A DNA stretch of 64,000 nt from Calothrix sp. HK-06 (lineage in GTDB: Bacteria; Cyanobacteriota; Cyanobacteriia; Cyanobacteriales; Nostocaceae). The position numbers and the translations under genes were made by a program. The stretch covers positions 41,462 through 105,461 of the forward strand of contig NZ_MRCD01000019.1 in the NCBI RefSeq assembly GCF_001904745.1, written 5' to 3'. The notes beneath the pieces were generated by a model that worked only from the letters and a program-made list of their open reading frames with translations, did not search any database and was not told where the DNA came from. Below are positions 17,747 through 26,038 of this stretch, piece by piece. The stretch's first letter is position 1. The number at the start of each line of letters is the position of its first letter.

Positions 17747-18823
17747 ATGACAACGAAGGATAAAATCTTACTTGGGATGCTGGTGTTTGTGCCAATTTGT
17801 TTTGTAACTGAATGGCTGCATTTAAATTCTGTAATTGTTTTCCTTGCTTCTGGCTTGGCAATTATTCCTTTAGCGGCTCGCATTGCTAATTCTACAGAGG
17901 AAATTGCTAGTGTTATCGGGCCTTCTTTGGGAGGACTGCTTAATGCCACCTTTGGCAATGCAACTGAAATGATTATCTCTATTGTTGCTCTCCAAGCTGG
18001 TTTAGTGGAGGTGGTAAAAGCTAGTATTACGGGGACTATCATTGCTAATTTGCTCTTGGCTTTAGGCGCCGCAATTACTTTAGGAGGGTTACGGTTCAAA
18101 GAGCAAAATTTTCAGCCCACGGTTGCAAGAATTAATGCTTCTTCACTCAACTTGGCGCTAGTTGTACTACTAACACCTACTGCCATAGATTTTACATCAA
18201 AAGGGTTAGAGCCTGCAACTATTAACGATTTCTCCGCAGTTGCTTCTGTTCTTTTGTTGCTATTCTACGTTTTGTCGTTGTTGTTCTCCATAAAAACTCA
18301 CAAATATGTATATGAGGTGCCAGCAACTGAAGGAGATGAACCTAATGATACTACTCATCAACATGAACCTTTATGGCAACCAATCATTATTTTATTAGTA
18401 TGTACTATTGTACTGGTATTCGTTTCTGATATATTAGTTGAGAGTTTAGAAAAAGCCATTACGACTTTGGGCTTTACTAAACTATTTACAGGGGTAATTT
18501 TAATTCCACTGTTTGGAGGCGCCGTTGAGTATATCACAGCCGCGACCTTTGCCATTAAAAACAAAATGGATTTAGCAGTGGCGGTAGCAATGGGTTCAAG
18601 CCTACAAATTGCCATGTTTGTCGCTCCAATTTTAGTATTAGTTGGTCAGTTCATGGGGCAACCGATGAATTTAGAATTTAATCCTTTTGAAGTTTTGACA
18701 GTGGGAATTGCTGTTGTTATTACTAACTCTATTAGCACCGATGGAAGTTCTAATTGGCTAGAAGGCGCCTTGCTACTTATTACCTACGCAGTTTTAGGAA
18801 CAGCATTTTATTTCCATCCTTAG
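17747..18823 (+). CDS. cax: Ca2+/H+ antiporter, CaCA superfamily, second copy
   Basis: A 358-residue near twin of the antiporter at 12,745-13,824: the same MTTKDKILLGMLVFVPICF-type start, the same GNATEMIISIVALQAGLVEVVKASITG block and the same GGAVEYITAATFAIKNKMDLAV c-2 block. Differences cluster in the central acidic loop (here EGDEPNDTTHQHEP, His-containing). The two copies lie 3.9 kb apart in the same direction, with their shared upstream ACAGGA, indicating duplication. The ATG at 17,747 is chosen by matching the first copy; an in-frame ATG at 17,726 would add seven residues. Confidence 0.92.
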   Translation: MTTKDKILLGMLVFVPICFVTEWLHLNSVIVFLASGLAIIPLAARIANSTEEIASVIGPSLGGLLNATFGNATEMIISIVALQAGLVEVVKASITGTIIANLLLALGAAITLGGLRFKEQNFQPTVARINASSLNLALVVLLTPTAIDFTSKGLEPATINDFSAVASVLLLLFYVLSLLFSIKTHKYVYEVPATEGDEPNDTTHQHEPLWQPIIILLVCTIVLVFVSDILVESLEKAITTLGFTKLFTGVILIPLFGGAVEYITAATFAIKNKMDLAVAVAMGSSLQIAMFVAPILVLVGQFMGQPMNLEFNPFEVLTVGIAVVITNSISTDGSSNWLEGALLLITYAVLGTAFYFHP

Positions 18824-19429
18824 TTATAAATAAATCAACTAGCATACAACGCGCGCACAGTCATCATTTAATATATGCCTAAAGCAAGATGGTATATACA
18901 ACTCGATACGATTAAAGTCATATGATAATTTTTACTTATTACAACAAGTAACTAATGACTTTTAATCAAGAGCAAAAAGAACAAACTACTGTAACGTTAA
19001 ATCGTTGGTCATGCTAGTACTCCATGTCATTAATTTTGGAGAGTTGGATAAGCGTACAATTGTATGCTGGGCATTGCCCACCTTACTAACAACCTACCAA
19101 AACTTATGACACGAACCAATAGTATTCCATGTCATTAAATTTGAGGAGTTAACTTGCAACGGATACAACGGATGTAACGAATAGATTATTGGTTATAAAC
19201 AAAATTTAACAATTTAAAATCAACCATCCGTTACATCCGTTCATCATCCGTTGCCAATATTCTACCTTTCAAAACTTATGACACGAACCACTACCTGCAT
19301 AGGACTGTAAGTCCTCATGCTAATAGCAAAAGTCCTCTATAAGAGGACTAAGTATGAATACTATTTTTACTAATTTATATTAGCTAATATGTAGTTATTG
19401 CGTATAAGTGGCAGATATTAGAAAAGACA
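18824..19429. other. Repeat-rich intergenic, 606 bp, no gene seen
   Basis: Holds two copies of a TCCATGTCATTAA-containing direct repeat (near 19,021 and 19,128), two copies of AAAACTTATGACACGAACCA (near 19,099 and 19,268) and the ACGGATGTAACG inverted pair listed separately. No reading frame is convincing. Confidence 0.55.
19155..19252. repeat. GGATACAACGGATGTAACG inverted repeat element
   Basis: GGATACAACGGATGTAACG (near 19,159) and CATCCGTTACATCCGTT (near 19,225) face each other. The same element, with the same words, occurs in the nifK element at 31,073-31,256, and a partial copy is near 700-728. A mobile or hairpin repeat shared by both excision elements. Confidence 0.6.
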
Positions 19430-19879
19430 TTAATACTCATTTAATAACTGCTCTGCTTGAACTTTTAGCGCACGGTTCATTTCCTCAAAACCTTGCCTTG
19501 TTTGAGTATCTAAACTACGCCAAAGTAAGGGTAAAAGCAATCCAGAAAATGCTTCACTATGCACAAATCTAACCGAATTTTCACTTAGTGACTCAATTAT
19601 AAAACGATGTTCTCCATCGAATAAACCAGGCACAAAAAGGCGCCCAAGCCAACGAAGTTCTTGTTCTAACTCTGCAACAAGCACTACAGGATGAAAGGTC
19701 ATTCCACTACCACCTGGTGGTTGAATATATACTTTTAACCTTGTATCTTGCTTTGCGGCGCCTGAAATAGAACGGATAAAAGGATTCCATTTAGGGTAAT
19801 TATCAAAGTCGGTTAACACCCGCCATACTATACTTGCTGGCGCATTTACTTCAATACTTGTAATTAATTCTCTCTTCAT
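19430..19879 (-). CDS. SRPBCC / START-like ligand-binding protein
   Basis: A 149-residue protein. MKRELITSIEVNAPASIVWRVL is the classic first strand and helix; FDNYPKWNPFIRSISG is the SRPBCC W-N-P motif. HRFIIESLSENSVRFVHSEAFSG and the long C-terminal helix follow. Relatives bind hydrophobic ligands; no catalytic role can be assigned. It starts one base after the dehydrogenase gene upstream ends, so the two are translationally linked. The ATG at 19,879 is preferred over an earlier codon inside the neighbour. Confidence 0.8.
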   Translation of the reverse strand: MKRELITSIEVNAPASIVWRVLTDFDNYPKWNPFIRSISGAAKQDTRLKVYIQPPGGSGMTFHPVVLVAELEQELRWLGRLFVPGLFDGEHRFIIESLSENSVRFVHSEAFSGLLLPLLWRSLDTQTRQGFEEMNRALKVQAEQLLNEY

Positions 19880-19880
19880 A

Positions 19881-20852
19881 TTAATTCCTCCTAAATGCAA
19901 GTTCTGCTAACCCAGCATCACGGTTCATTATCGGCATATAACCAAGCTCAGTTCTAGCTTTGTAATCGCTAAATGTTAACTCTTGACCAATCAACCTCAC
20001 CATTGTTTGCGTAATTGGTGGAACGTCTTTGCGTCTAGTTGTCTTCCAAACCATCTCCATAAATCCGGCAACATTCCAAGCTAACCATCGGGGGATACTT
20101 TGCTTCCCCGGTCTAACCCCCTCAATTTTTAACAGCATTGTCACCCACTCCCGAAATTGCACTACATCACCGTCACTCAGAAAATATGACTGCCCACCAG
20201 GACTTTTCTCTGCTGCTAAAATGGCGCCATGACAAACGTTGGTAACATGAGTTGTCATATAAGGATAAGTTCCCTGATTAATCCAAATAAACTGACCTGT
20301 ACGAACAGCTTTTACTAATTGTGGTAAAACGTGATCTCCCCTACCCCAAATCCACGAGGGACGAACAACAGAAGTTGTGAAACCAGTCTTATTTGCTGCA
20401 AGTACTTTTTGTTCGGCAATGCTTTTAGTTGCAATATAAGGAGAAAAAGCGGGTTGTTGGAGTGGCACCAGTTCATCAATATTAGATAGTGGCTTGTGAT
20501 TGAAGACTGAGGCAGCAGCACCAATTTGAACGAACCGTGACACACCCGCTTTATTTGCGGCAGCTAGCGCATATTCTGTTCCCAGTACATTAGTTTCATA
20601 GAATGCTTTGTAGGCGCCCCAAATACTTAAAAATCCAGCTACATGAAAAACAACATCGCACCCTTCCATTCCTTGTATCATCACCGTCTCCGAAAGCAAA
20701 TCACCCAGAACAGCAGACGCACCTAACGCAGTAACTTGTGTTGCAGCTTGTTTTGAGCGCGCGAGTGCATTCACCTCATAACCACGTTCTCGTAACATCT
20801 GAATCATCTTGCCACCTACAAAACCTGAACCTCCCGTAACAAAGGCTTTCAT
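19881..20852 (-). CDS. NAD(P)-dependent epimerase/dehydratase (extended SDR)
   Basis: A 323-residue extended short-chain dehydrogenase. MKAFVTGGSGFVGGKMIQML carries the TGxxGxxG nucleotide site; YIATKSIAEQKVL carries the catalytic YxxxK; VRPSWIWGRGDHVLP follows. It resembles the 3-beta-hydroxysteroid dehydrogenase/isomerase-like branch by overall pattern, but the substrate is unknown. ATG at 20,852 has GGGAG seven bases upstream. Likely operon with the SRPBCC gene, possibly under the TetR gene upstream. Confidence 0.85.
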   Translation of the reverse strand: MKAFVTGGSGFVGGKMIQMLRERGYEVNALARSKQAATQVTALGASAVLGDLLSETVMIQGMEGCDVVFHVAGFLSIWGAYKAFYETNVLGTEYALAAANKAGVSRFVQIGAAASVFNHKPLSNIDELVPLQQPAFSPYIATKSIAEQKVLAANKTGFTTSVVRPSWIWGRGDHVLPQLVKAVRTGQFIWINQGTYPYMTTHVTNVCHGAILAAEKSPGGQSYFLSDGDVVQFREWVTMLLKIEGVRPGKQSIPRWLAWNVAGFMEMVWKTTRRKDVPPITQTMVRLIGQELTFSDYKARTELGYMPIMNRDAGLAELAFRRN

Positions 20853-20980
20853 GACTTGCTCCCGTAACAACTTACAATTATTGAAATTTGTCAGTCACTA
20901 GATAAACGTTAATTTAGTCACAGCCATTGTGTCAAGTGACAAAAAATGAAATTTGTTACAATAGTTCTAATTCAAACTTT

Positions 20981-21583
20981 TTAAATAAAGCCTATAGATA
21001 ACGCAGCAATCAATAATTTAGCAACTGTAGCCACTTGCTCGTCTGTTGGAGAATCGTTTGCATCTGCCATCAGCAAAGGATGACGGAATTTTAGGGTAGC
21101 ATCCAAGACAGCATGAGTCGCGCGGTCGAGGTCTATGATTTTAAATTCCCCAGATTGGGCGCCACGGTTTAAAATTTCTTTTATAGAAGCGTAAATGTGA
21201 ACAAGATGCTGCTCAATGACACTTCGATGTGCTTGTAGAATTGCGCTGAGTGCCTCAAAGATTTCTGGCTCGGTTAAAGCTTGCGAACGTTTGCTGCGAA
21301 AAAGTTCCAAAATATAAGCTTCAAGCAGTTCGCTGGCAGGCTTAGACTGTATCATAACTTTAGCTAACGCTTTTTCGGTGTCACCTAGAGAACGCGCGAC
21401 CACTGCATCAATAATGTCAGCTTTTGTTTTAAAGAAGCGGTAGACATTAGCATGTGACATACCACAAGCGCGCGCAATTTCGCTAACCGTAGTTCGTGCA
21501 TAGCCAAAACGCCGCAGATGCGCTTCTGCGGTGGCTAAAATTAGGTCACGAGTTTCTTGGCTTGTGTTTTCAACCTCTGGCAT
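20981..21583 (-). CDS. TetR-family transcriptional regulator
   Basis: A 200-residue repressor-type protein. The N-terminal helix-turn-helix is ILATAEAHLRRFGYARTTVS then EIARACGMSHANVYRFFKTKADIIDAVV, a textbook TetR DNA-binding domain. The C-terminal ligand domain has a TetR_C-like pattern (EIFEALSAILQAHRSVIEQH). It lies 128 bases upstream of the dehydrogenase gene in the same direction and is the probable regulator of that pair. ATG at 21,583. Confidence 0.9.
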   Translation of the reverse strand: MPEVENTSQETRDLILATAEAHLRRFGYARTTVSEIARACGMSHANVYRFFKTKADIIDAVVARSLGDTEKALAKVMIQSKPASELLEAYILELFRSKRSQALTEPEIFEALSAILQAHRSVIEQHLVHIYASIKEILNRGAQSGEFKIIDLDRATHAVLDATLKFRHPLLMADANDSPTDEQVATVAKLLIAALSIGFI

Positions 21584-21616
21584 TATTACACCGACGTTAC
21601 ATATAACATATAACAA

Positions 21617-21796
21617 TTAACATATTTCAATATCTGTAACACTATCATGTGCGGGTCTTGCGGCGCCAATACCCAAATCTTCACGTAATGTTCGCTCAAC
21701 ATCTTCCCATTCAGTTCCACAATAGTAATATTTTTTTTTTAATATATTGGCTAAGTAGAAACCGTGAGTTGCATTATTAATTTTTCTACTCGGCAT
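21617..21796 (-). CDS. 59-residue hypothetical protein with a 10-A homopolymer
   Basis: Open frame MPSRKINNATHGFYLANILK then KKYYYCGTEWEDVERTLRED and LGIGAARPAHDSVTDIEIC. The frame passes through ten consecutive A bases (codons KKK) and stays open, with ordinary codon use on both sides. No family recognised. It might be a remnant of a longer protein; no extension is seen upstream of the ATG. Confidence 0.4.
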   Translation of the reverse strand: MPSRKINNATHGFYLANILKKKYYYCGTEWEDVERTLREDLGIGAARPAHDSVTDIEIC

Positions 21797-21810
21797 ATTT
21801 TAATGTATTA

Positions 21811-22260
21811 TTAGTCCCATCTTTGATTGTCAGTATGTGATTTCCATTCATAATTAGCATCTGATGTCCAACCTCGGTTCTGCCAGCCTTGTTCATCAAA
21901 ATATGTTAGCGTTATTAAATCCTTACGATGCGAACTAGTTAGTCGATGCCCAGATGCAGTAAAAAGCAATAAATCGCATGATGCCCAAACTGCTTCACCA
22001 AAATTAATATCTAGACATAGAACTCCACAAACTTGAAGTGCCAAACCTGTATGGACTTGAGCTTTAATATCCACGCTATTAGAAGAGTTTGAATACCCAG
22101 GTTTATCATCTTGAACATACCAGGAAACAGGTTCAAAATCGAGTCCAATAAATGATGATAATGATACAACTAATTCAGAGAGAATATGGCGCCACTCCGA
22201 AGCTGTGCGTAATTCTGGGTTTACGTCAAATAAATTGCTTAATATATTCTCACTAGCCAT
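21811..22260 (-). CDS. Hypothetical protein
   Basis: A 149-residue frame from MASENILSNLFDVNPELRT. Soluble, with many Trp (WRHIL, WYVQDD, VWASCDLLL, GWQNRGWTSD). No family recognised. An upstream start near 22,392 would add 44 residues of poor, Cys-rich composition and is not preferred. It is separated by 15 bases from the 59-residue gene. Confidence 0.5.
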   Translation of the reverse strand: MASENILSNLFDVNPELRTASEWRHILSELVVSLSSFIGLDFEPVSWYVQDDKPGYSNSSNSVDIKAQVHTGLALQVCGVLCLDINFGEAVWASCDLLLFTASGHRLTSSHRKDLITLTYFDEQGWQNRGWTSDANYEWKSHTDNQRWD

Positions 22261-22825
22261 TTTAAACTGCTCAAGCAACAACTTGCACTTGAAAAAATGA
22301 TTGAATAAACCATGATTACAAGTACCTAGTATATTTATACAGTATAGTGTTTTAAACTTGTCCATCAAAAGTATAAGGCAATACTTATGCATAAAGTATA
22401 CTTAAAAAACCTTAAATCCTAAAATTTATAATTAATTTTGATAAGTCGATATCTTATATAATTCTTTGTGTCCTTTGTGTCTAAAGAGCGGGAAATCCTC
22501 CGGATTATGTGGTTAATTTCTCTTCTTTCTGTGGACTCTGTGCCTCTGTGGTAGAAAACTATATCACTCTTACGGTACCTTAATCTATATTACAACTGGT
22601 TAAAATTAATAATATAAATTACTGTTAACTTTTATAGCAGACGATATAAACAGTAGATTCTTATAAATATCGATATCCATAAGATGCTTCACTACGTTCA
22701 GCATGACAATTTATCATTTAGCATGATAATTTAGCATTTGGCATGACAATTTAGTATTGCTATATTGTATTTTAACGAATAAATTAGTGCCCCTCTCCGC
22801 CTCGGAGAGGGGTTGGGGAGAGGTC
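22261..22825. other. Intergenic, 565 bp, dispersed repeats, no gene seen
   Basis: Contains the common CTTTGTGTCTCTGTGGT-like remnants (22,465-22,555), GATGCTTCACTACGTTCAGC (22,682) followed by short GCATGACAATTTA iterations, and CCCCTCTCCGCCTCGGAGAGG (22,791-22,812), which folds and may end the recombinase transcript coming from the right. Confidence 0.6.
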
Positions 22826-24130
22826 TTATAAACTTAGCTTATAAACCAATTCCATCTTCAACTTCTCTATCTCCAGCTTTAACTTCTCATTCTCTATACT
22901 CAAACTTGCATTCTCACCCCTAATTACTTCAATCTCATTTCTCTTACTTAAAGCTTGATTAATCGCTAATTTTCGCATATCTAGCGAAAACCAGCGCTGA
23001 TAGGTTTCGGTATGCACCTGCACACTATGACCTAAATTATCTGCTGCTGCTTTGATTGGTATTCCCAAAACATGCGCGCGTATTGCCCATGCGTGACGCA
23101 AGTCATATGGTTTAAAGTCTAGTCCAACTTTTCTAAACCACCAGCTTACTCGTTGTGTTAATGCTGTTATATCAGCATGTTTAGTTTTGTCTTTTTTACT
23201 TATTGCCGTTGCTAGCATCTTTAAAGATTTAGGATTTCTCAAATCAAAATCTTCAATCCACTGTTTATGTAATGGTAATGCTTGTCTTTCTCCGGTTTTA
23301 CAGTCTTTATGGACTTTCCATGTTAAGTCTATATTCTCTTGGCTTAACCACCATGTAATATCGGGGTTAATAAAAAGTTCGCGTGGACGTAAACCAAAGA
23401 CTGCTAGCATTCCGTATGTCCATCGCCATAACTGCCAGCTATCTTGTACATCTTGATTAACTTGCTTGCCTCTATTATATAGATAATCTTCAAATTTAGT
23501 AAATCCTGTAGATATTTCTTCGTCAGAGGGTATATTTCTAGAATTGCGCTCTGGCATTTTAGAATATTTTGATAAATCTATGTCTATTTTAAATGTTTGA
23601 CAAAATGCTGATATTGCTCTTGCTGCATTATATCTTACCCAGTCTTTATCAAGTTTTTCAATATAACCGATGAGGTTTTCGGTTGTGGCTATATCTTCAG
23701 GGTTAGTGATGCGCTTTGTACGAGAATAATAATAAAAAAATGTATGTTCGCTTTTGGTAGTGCGTTTATGTGTTTTAAAATACTCGTGTTCAAATTGTTC
23801 TAATAATTCACCGATTTTTTTAAAGTCTTTTTTTATTGCTTCGTTACCTAAGTATTTATGATTCCATTCAAAGGTTTTACGTGCGATTAATTTACCTAGT
23901 TCATATGCTTCTTCTTCTGCGGTTTTTAATCCGTCTAAGTTAGCAGGAATATTCAAGCTGATATTATACTGTTTTCTATCGGCGCCGTTTGTGTTTTTAT
24001 CACCTGGTTTGAGCGGTAATGTCGCACGTAACTGTAAACTTCCATTTGATTCGCGAATTGTTACTTTTGTTTTTGCTGATTTTAAACGTTGATTAATGAT
24101 TTCTAATTCTTGCTGTATTTTTGCTTGCAT
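22826..24130 (-). CDS. xisA: Tyrosine site-specific recombinase of the nifD element (XisA type)
   Basis: A 434-residue phage-integrase-family protein of the XisA/XisC group. The catalytic C-terminal half shows GLRPRELFINP (first Arg), KPYDLRHAWAIRAHVLG (His/Arg box), LGHSVQVHTETYQRWF (His and the nucleophile Tyr). The N-terminus is charged and helical, and the last 40 residues form a Glu/Lys coiled coil. It sits 202 bp inside the nifD element end marked by the 11-bp core at 24,333, the position expected for xisA, and points away from nifD. It should excise the element in developing heterocysts to rebuild nifD. Confidence 0.88.
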   Translation of the reverse strand: MQAKIQQELEIINQRLKSAKTKVTIRESNGSLQLRATLPLKPGDKNTNGADRKQYNISLNIPANLDGLKTAEEEAYELGKLIARKTFEWNHKYLGNEAIKKDFKKIGELLEQFEHEYFKTHKRTTKSEHTFFYYYSRTKRITNPEDIATTENLIGYIEKLDKDWVRYNAARAISAFCQTFKIDIDLSKYSKMPERNSRNIPSDEEISTGFTKFEDYLYNRGKQVNQDVQDSWQLWRWTYGMLAVFGLRPRELFINPDITWWLSQENIDLTWKVHKDCKTGERQALPLHKQWIEDFDLRNPKSLKMLATAISKKDKTKHADITALTQRVSWWFRKVGLDFKPYDLRHAWAIRAHVLGIPIKAAADNLGHSVQVHTETYQRWFSLDMRKLAINQALSKRNEIEVIRGENASLSIENEKLKLEIEKLKMELVYKLSL

Positions 24131-24321
24131 ACACTCGTTGAAAAAATGAAATAGAAATGTGGCGCCTTTTTAAGAATGCAGGAATGACTTTAACACATCA
24201 TTTGAAGAGTAGATGTGATTCGCCTGATAATCAATTTAGCCTACATTCAGCTTATAAATATATGTGTTATCAATAAACAAAGTATTAGATAAACATTGCT
24301 AACATCTAACATTAAATACAA

Positions 24322-24471
24322 ATGCACTCCTGGGATTACTCCGGCCCTTATCACGGTTACGACGGATTTGCAATCTTCGCACGTGATATGGACTTAGCAC
24401 TCAACAGCCCAACCTGGGGATTAATCAACACTCCTTGGAAAAAAGCTGAAGTTACTGCTAAAGCTGCTTAA
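24322..24471 (+). CDS. nifD: nifD 3' fragment (C-terminal ~49 residues of NifD)
   Basis: Encodes [40 protein letters not shown] and KAEVTAKAA, the C-terminus of the MoFe protein alpha chain in heterocystous cyanobacteria. The 11-bp recombination core of the nifD element covers the WDYSG codons, so everything left of it belongs to, or matches, the element end. The ATG at 24,322 is internal to NifD and is not a start. The 5' part of nifD is outside the window. Confidence 0.92.
   Translation: MHSWDYSGPYHGYDGFAIFARDMDLALNSPTWGLINTPWKKAEVTAKAA
24333..24343 (+). other. nifD-element excision core (right attachment site)
   Basis: GGATTACTCCG, identical to the 11-bp direct repeat flanking the classical nifD element of Anabaena PCC 7120. 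The partner copy should lie left of the window. The match to NifD codons extends upstream (MHSW), so the repeated stretch may be longer than 11 bp here. Confidence 0.88.
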
Positions 24472-24651
24472 TCAAAAAGTTAAGAATTAGTTAAGAGTTA
24501 AGAGTTAGGAGTGAGGAGTTAAGAGTTAACAGCTAGTTTGTTTATCTGTGGCTCCTAACTCCCCTAACTCTACAAAACTCATAACTCTTTACAAACGCGA
24601 TAAATCGCGTCTCTACCATCAACCCATTACGTTACAAAAGAGACAAAGAAA
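24472..24651 (+). repeat. nifD-nifK spacer with tandem heptamer-like repeats
   Basis: Short iterated units of the AGTTAAG/GAGTTAG/AACTCCT type (24,477-24,580), typical Nostocales STRRs, in both orientations so the RNA can fold. Then an ACGCGATAAATCGCGTCTCTAC hairpin remnant and the nifK leader with AGAGAC before the ATG. Confidence 0.7.
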
Positions 24652-25938
24652 ATGCCACAGAATCCAGAACGCATTGTTGACCACTTAGAGCTATTCAAGC
24701 AAGAAGAATACACTCAACTCTTCAAGAACAAGCACGAACAATTTGAAGGCGCCCACCCAGCAGAAGAAGTTGAACGTGTTTCTGAGTGGACAAAATCTTG
24801 GGAATACCGCGAAAAGAACTTTGCTCGTGAAGCATTAACTGTTAACCCAGCTAAAGGTTGCCAACCAGTAGGCGCCATGTTCGCAGCACTGGGTATTGAA
24901 GGAACTCTTCCTTTCGTTCAAGGTTCACAAGGTTGTGTGGCATATTTCCGTACACACCTTAGCCGTCACTACAAAGAGCCTTGCTCCGCTGTTTCTTCTT
25001 CGATGACTGAAGACGCGGCAGTATTCGGTGGTTTGAACAACATGATTGAAGGTTTGGAAGTTTCTTACAAACTTTACAAGCCCAAAATGATTGCTGTTTG
25101 CACAACCTGTATGGCAGAAGTTATTGGAGATGACCTTGGCGCCTTCATTACCAACGCTAAAGGTGCTGGTGCTGTACCCCAAGATTTACCAATTCCTTTC
25201 GCTCACACTCCTAGCTTTGTTGGTTCACACACCACTGGCTACGACAACATGATGAAAGGTATTCTTCAAAACCTCACTGAAGGTAAAAAGGGCAAAGCCA
25301 ACGGTAAAGTAAATATTATCTCTGGTTTTGATACCTATGTAGGTAACAACCGTGAAGTTAAGCATATGCTTGGCTTGATGGGAGTTGAGCATACCATCGT
25401 TTCTGACACCAGCGATTACTTTGATGCTCCTAACGATGGTGAGTACCAAATGTACCCAGGTGGTACCAAGATTGAAGATGTAGCTGATACCATCAACGCG
25501 AAAGCAACTGTTTGTTTACAACGCTACACCACACAGAAAACTCGCGAGTACATCGAGAAAAACTGGAAGCAAGAAACAAAAGTTCTTCGTCCTTTCGGTG
25601 TTAAGGGTACTGACGAATTCTTGATGGCTATATCAGAAATTACTGGTAAGGCTATTCCTAAAGAGTTGGAAGTTGAACGCGGTCGTTTAGTTGACGCGAT
25701 GACTGACTCTTATGCGTGGATTCACGGTAAGAAGTTCGCTATCTACGGCGACCCTGACCTTGTTTACAGCGTTACTTCATTCTTGCTCGAAATGGGCGCC
25801 GAACCTGTTCACATTTTGTGCAACAACGGTGACCAAGAATTCAAGGCTGAAATGGAAGAAATGCTCAAAGCTAGCCCATTCGGTCAAGGCGCCACTGTTT
25901 GGATTCAAAAAGACTTGTGGCACTTCCGTTCCCTAATG
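24652..25938 (+). CDS. nifK: nifK 5' part, interrupted by the nifK element
   Basis: The first 429 codons of the nitrogenase MoFe protein beta chain. P-cluster ligands are present: NPAKGCQPVGA, QGSQGCVAYFRTH and TTCMAEVIGDD; SVSSSMTED-type text reads AVSSSMTEDAAVFGG. Homology stops after LWHFRSLM at 25,938. The unrearranged frame then reads 26 alien codons into the element to a stop at 26,019, giving a 455-residue dead product. The remaining 82 codons are at 54,041-54,289. Joined at the shared TGT the full protein is 511 residues, the normal Anabaena length. Confidence 0.95.
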
Positions 25939-25939
25939 T
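25928..25939 (+). other. Left attachment site of nifK element
   Basis: GTTCCCTAATGT, matching GTTCACTGTTGT at 54,030-54,041 in 9 of 12 positions. Only the last TGT is needed to restore the NifK frame (codon ATG then TTC). A very short identical core fits a serine recombinase with a 2-bp crossover. Confidence 0.7.
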
Positions 25940-26038
25940 GTTGGGTGTCAAATTATTTATGTTGGGTTCCGTTCCTCCAACGTCACTCTCCTCAACGCGG
26001 CGAACCCGAAGGGAGGTGACTCCCCAATCTACATACTA

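Noticed and set aside
24322..24471. Independent 49-residue gene
   Set aside because: It is the NifD C-terminus; the ATG is internal to nifD.
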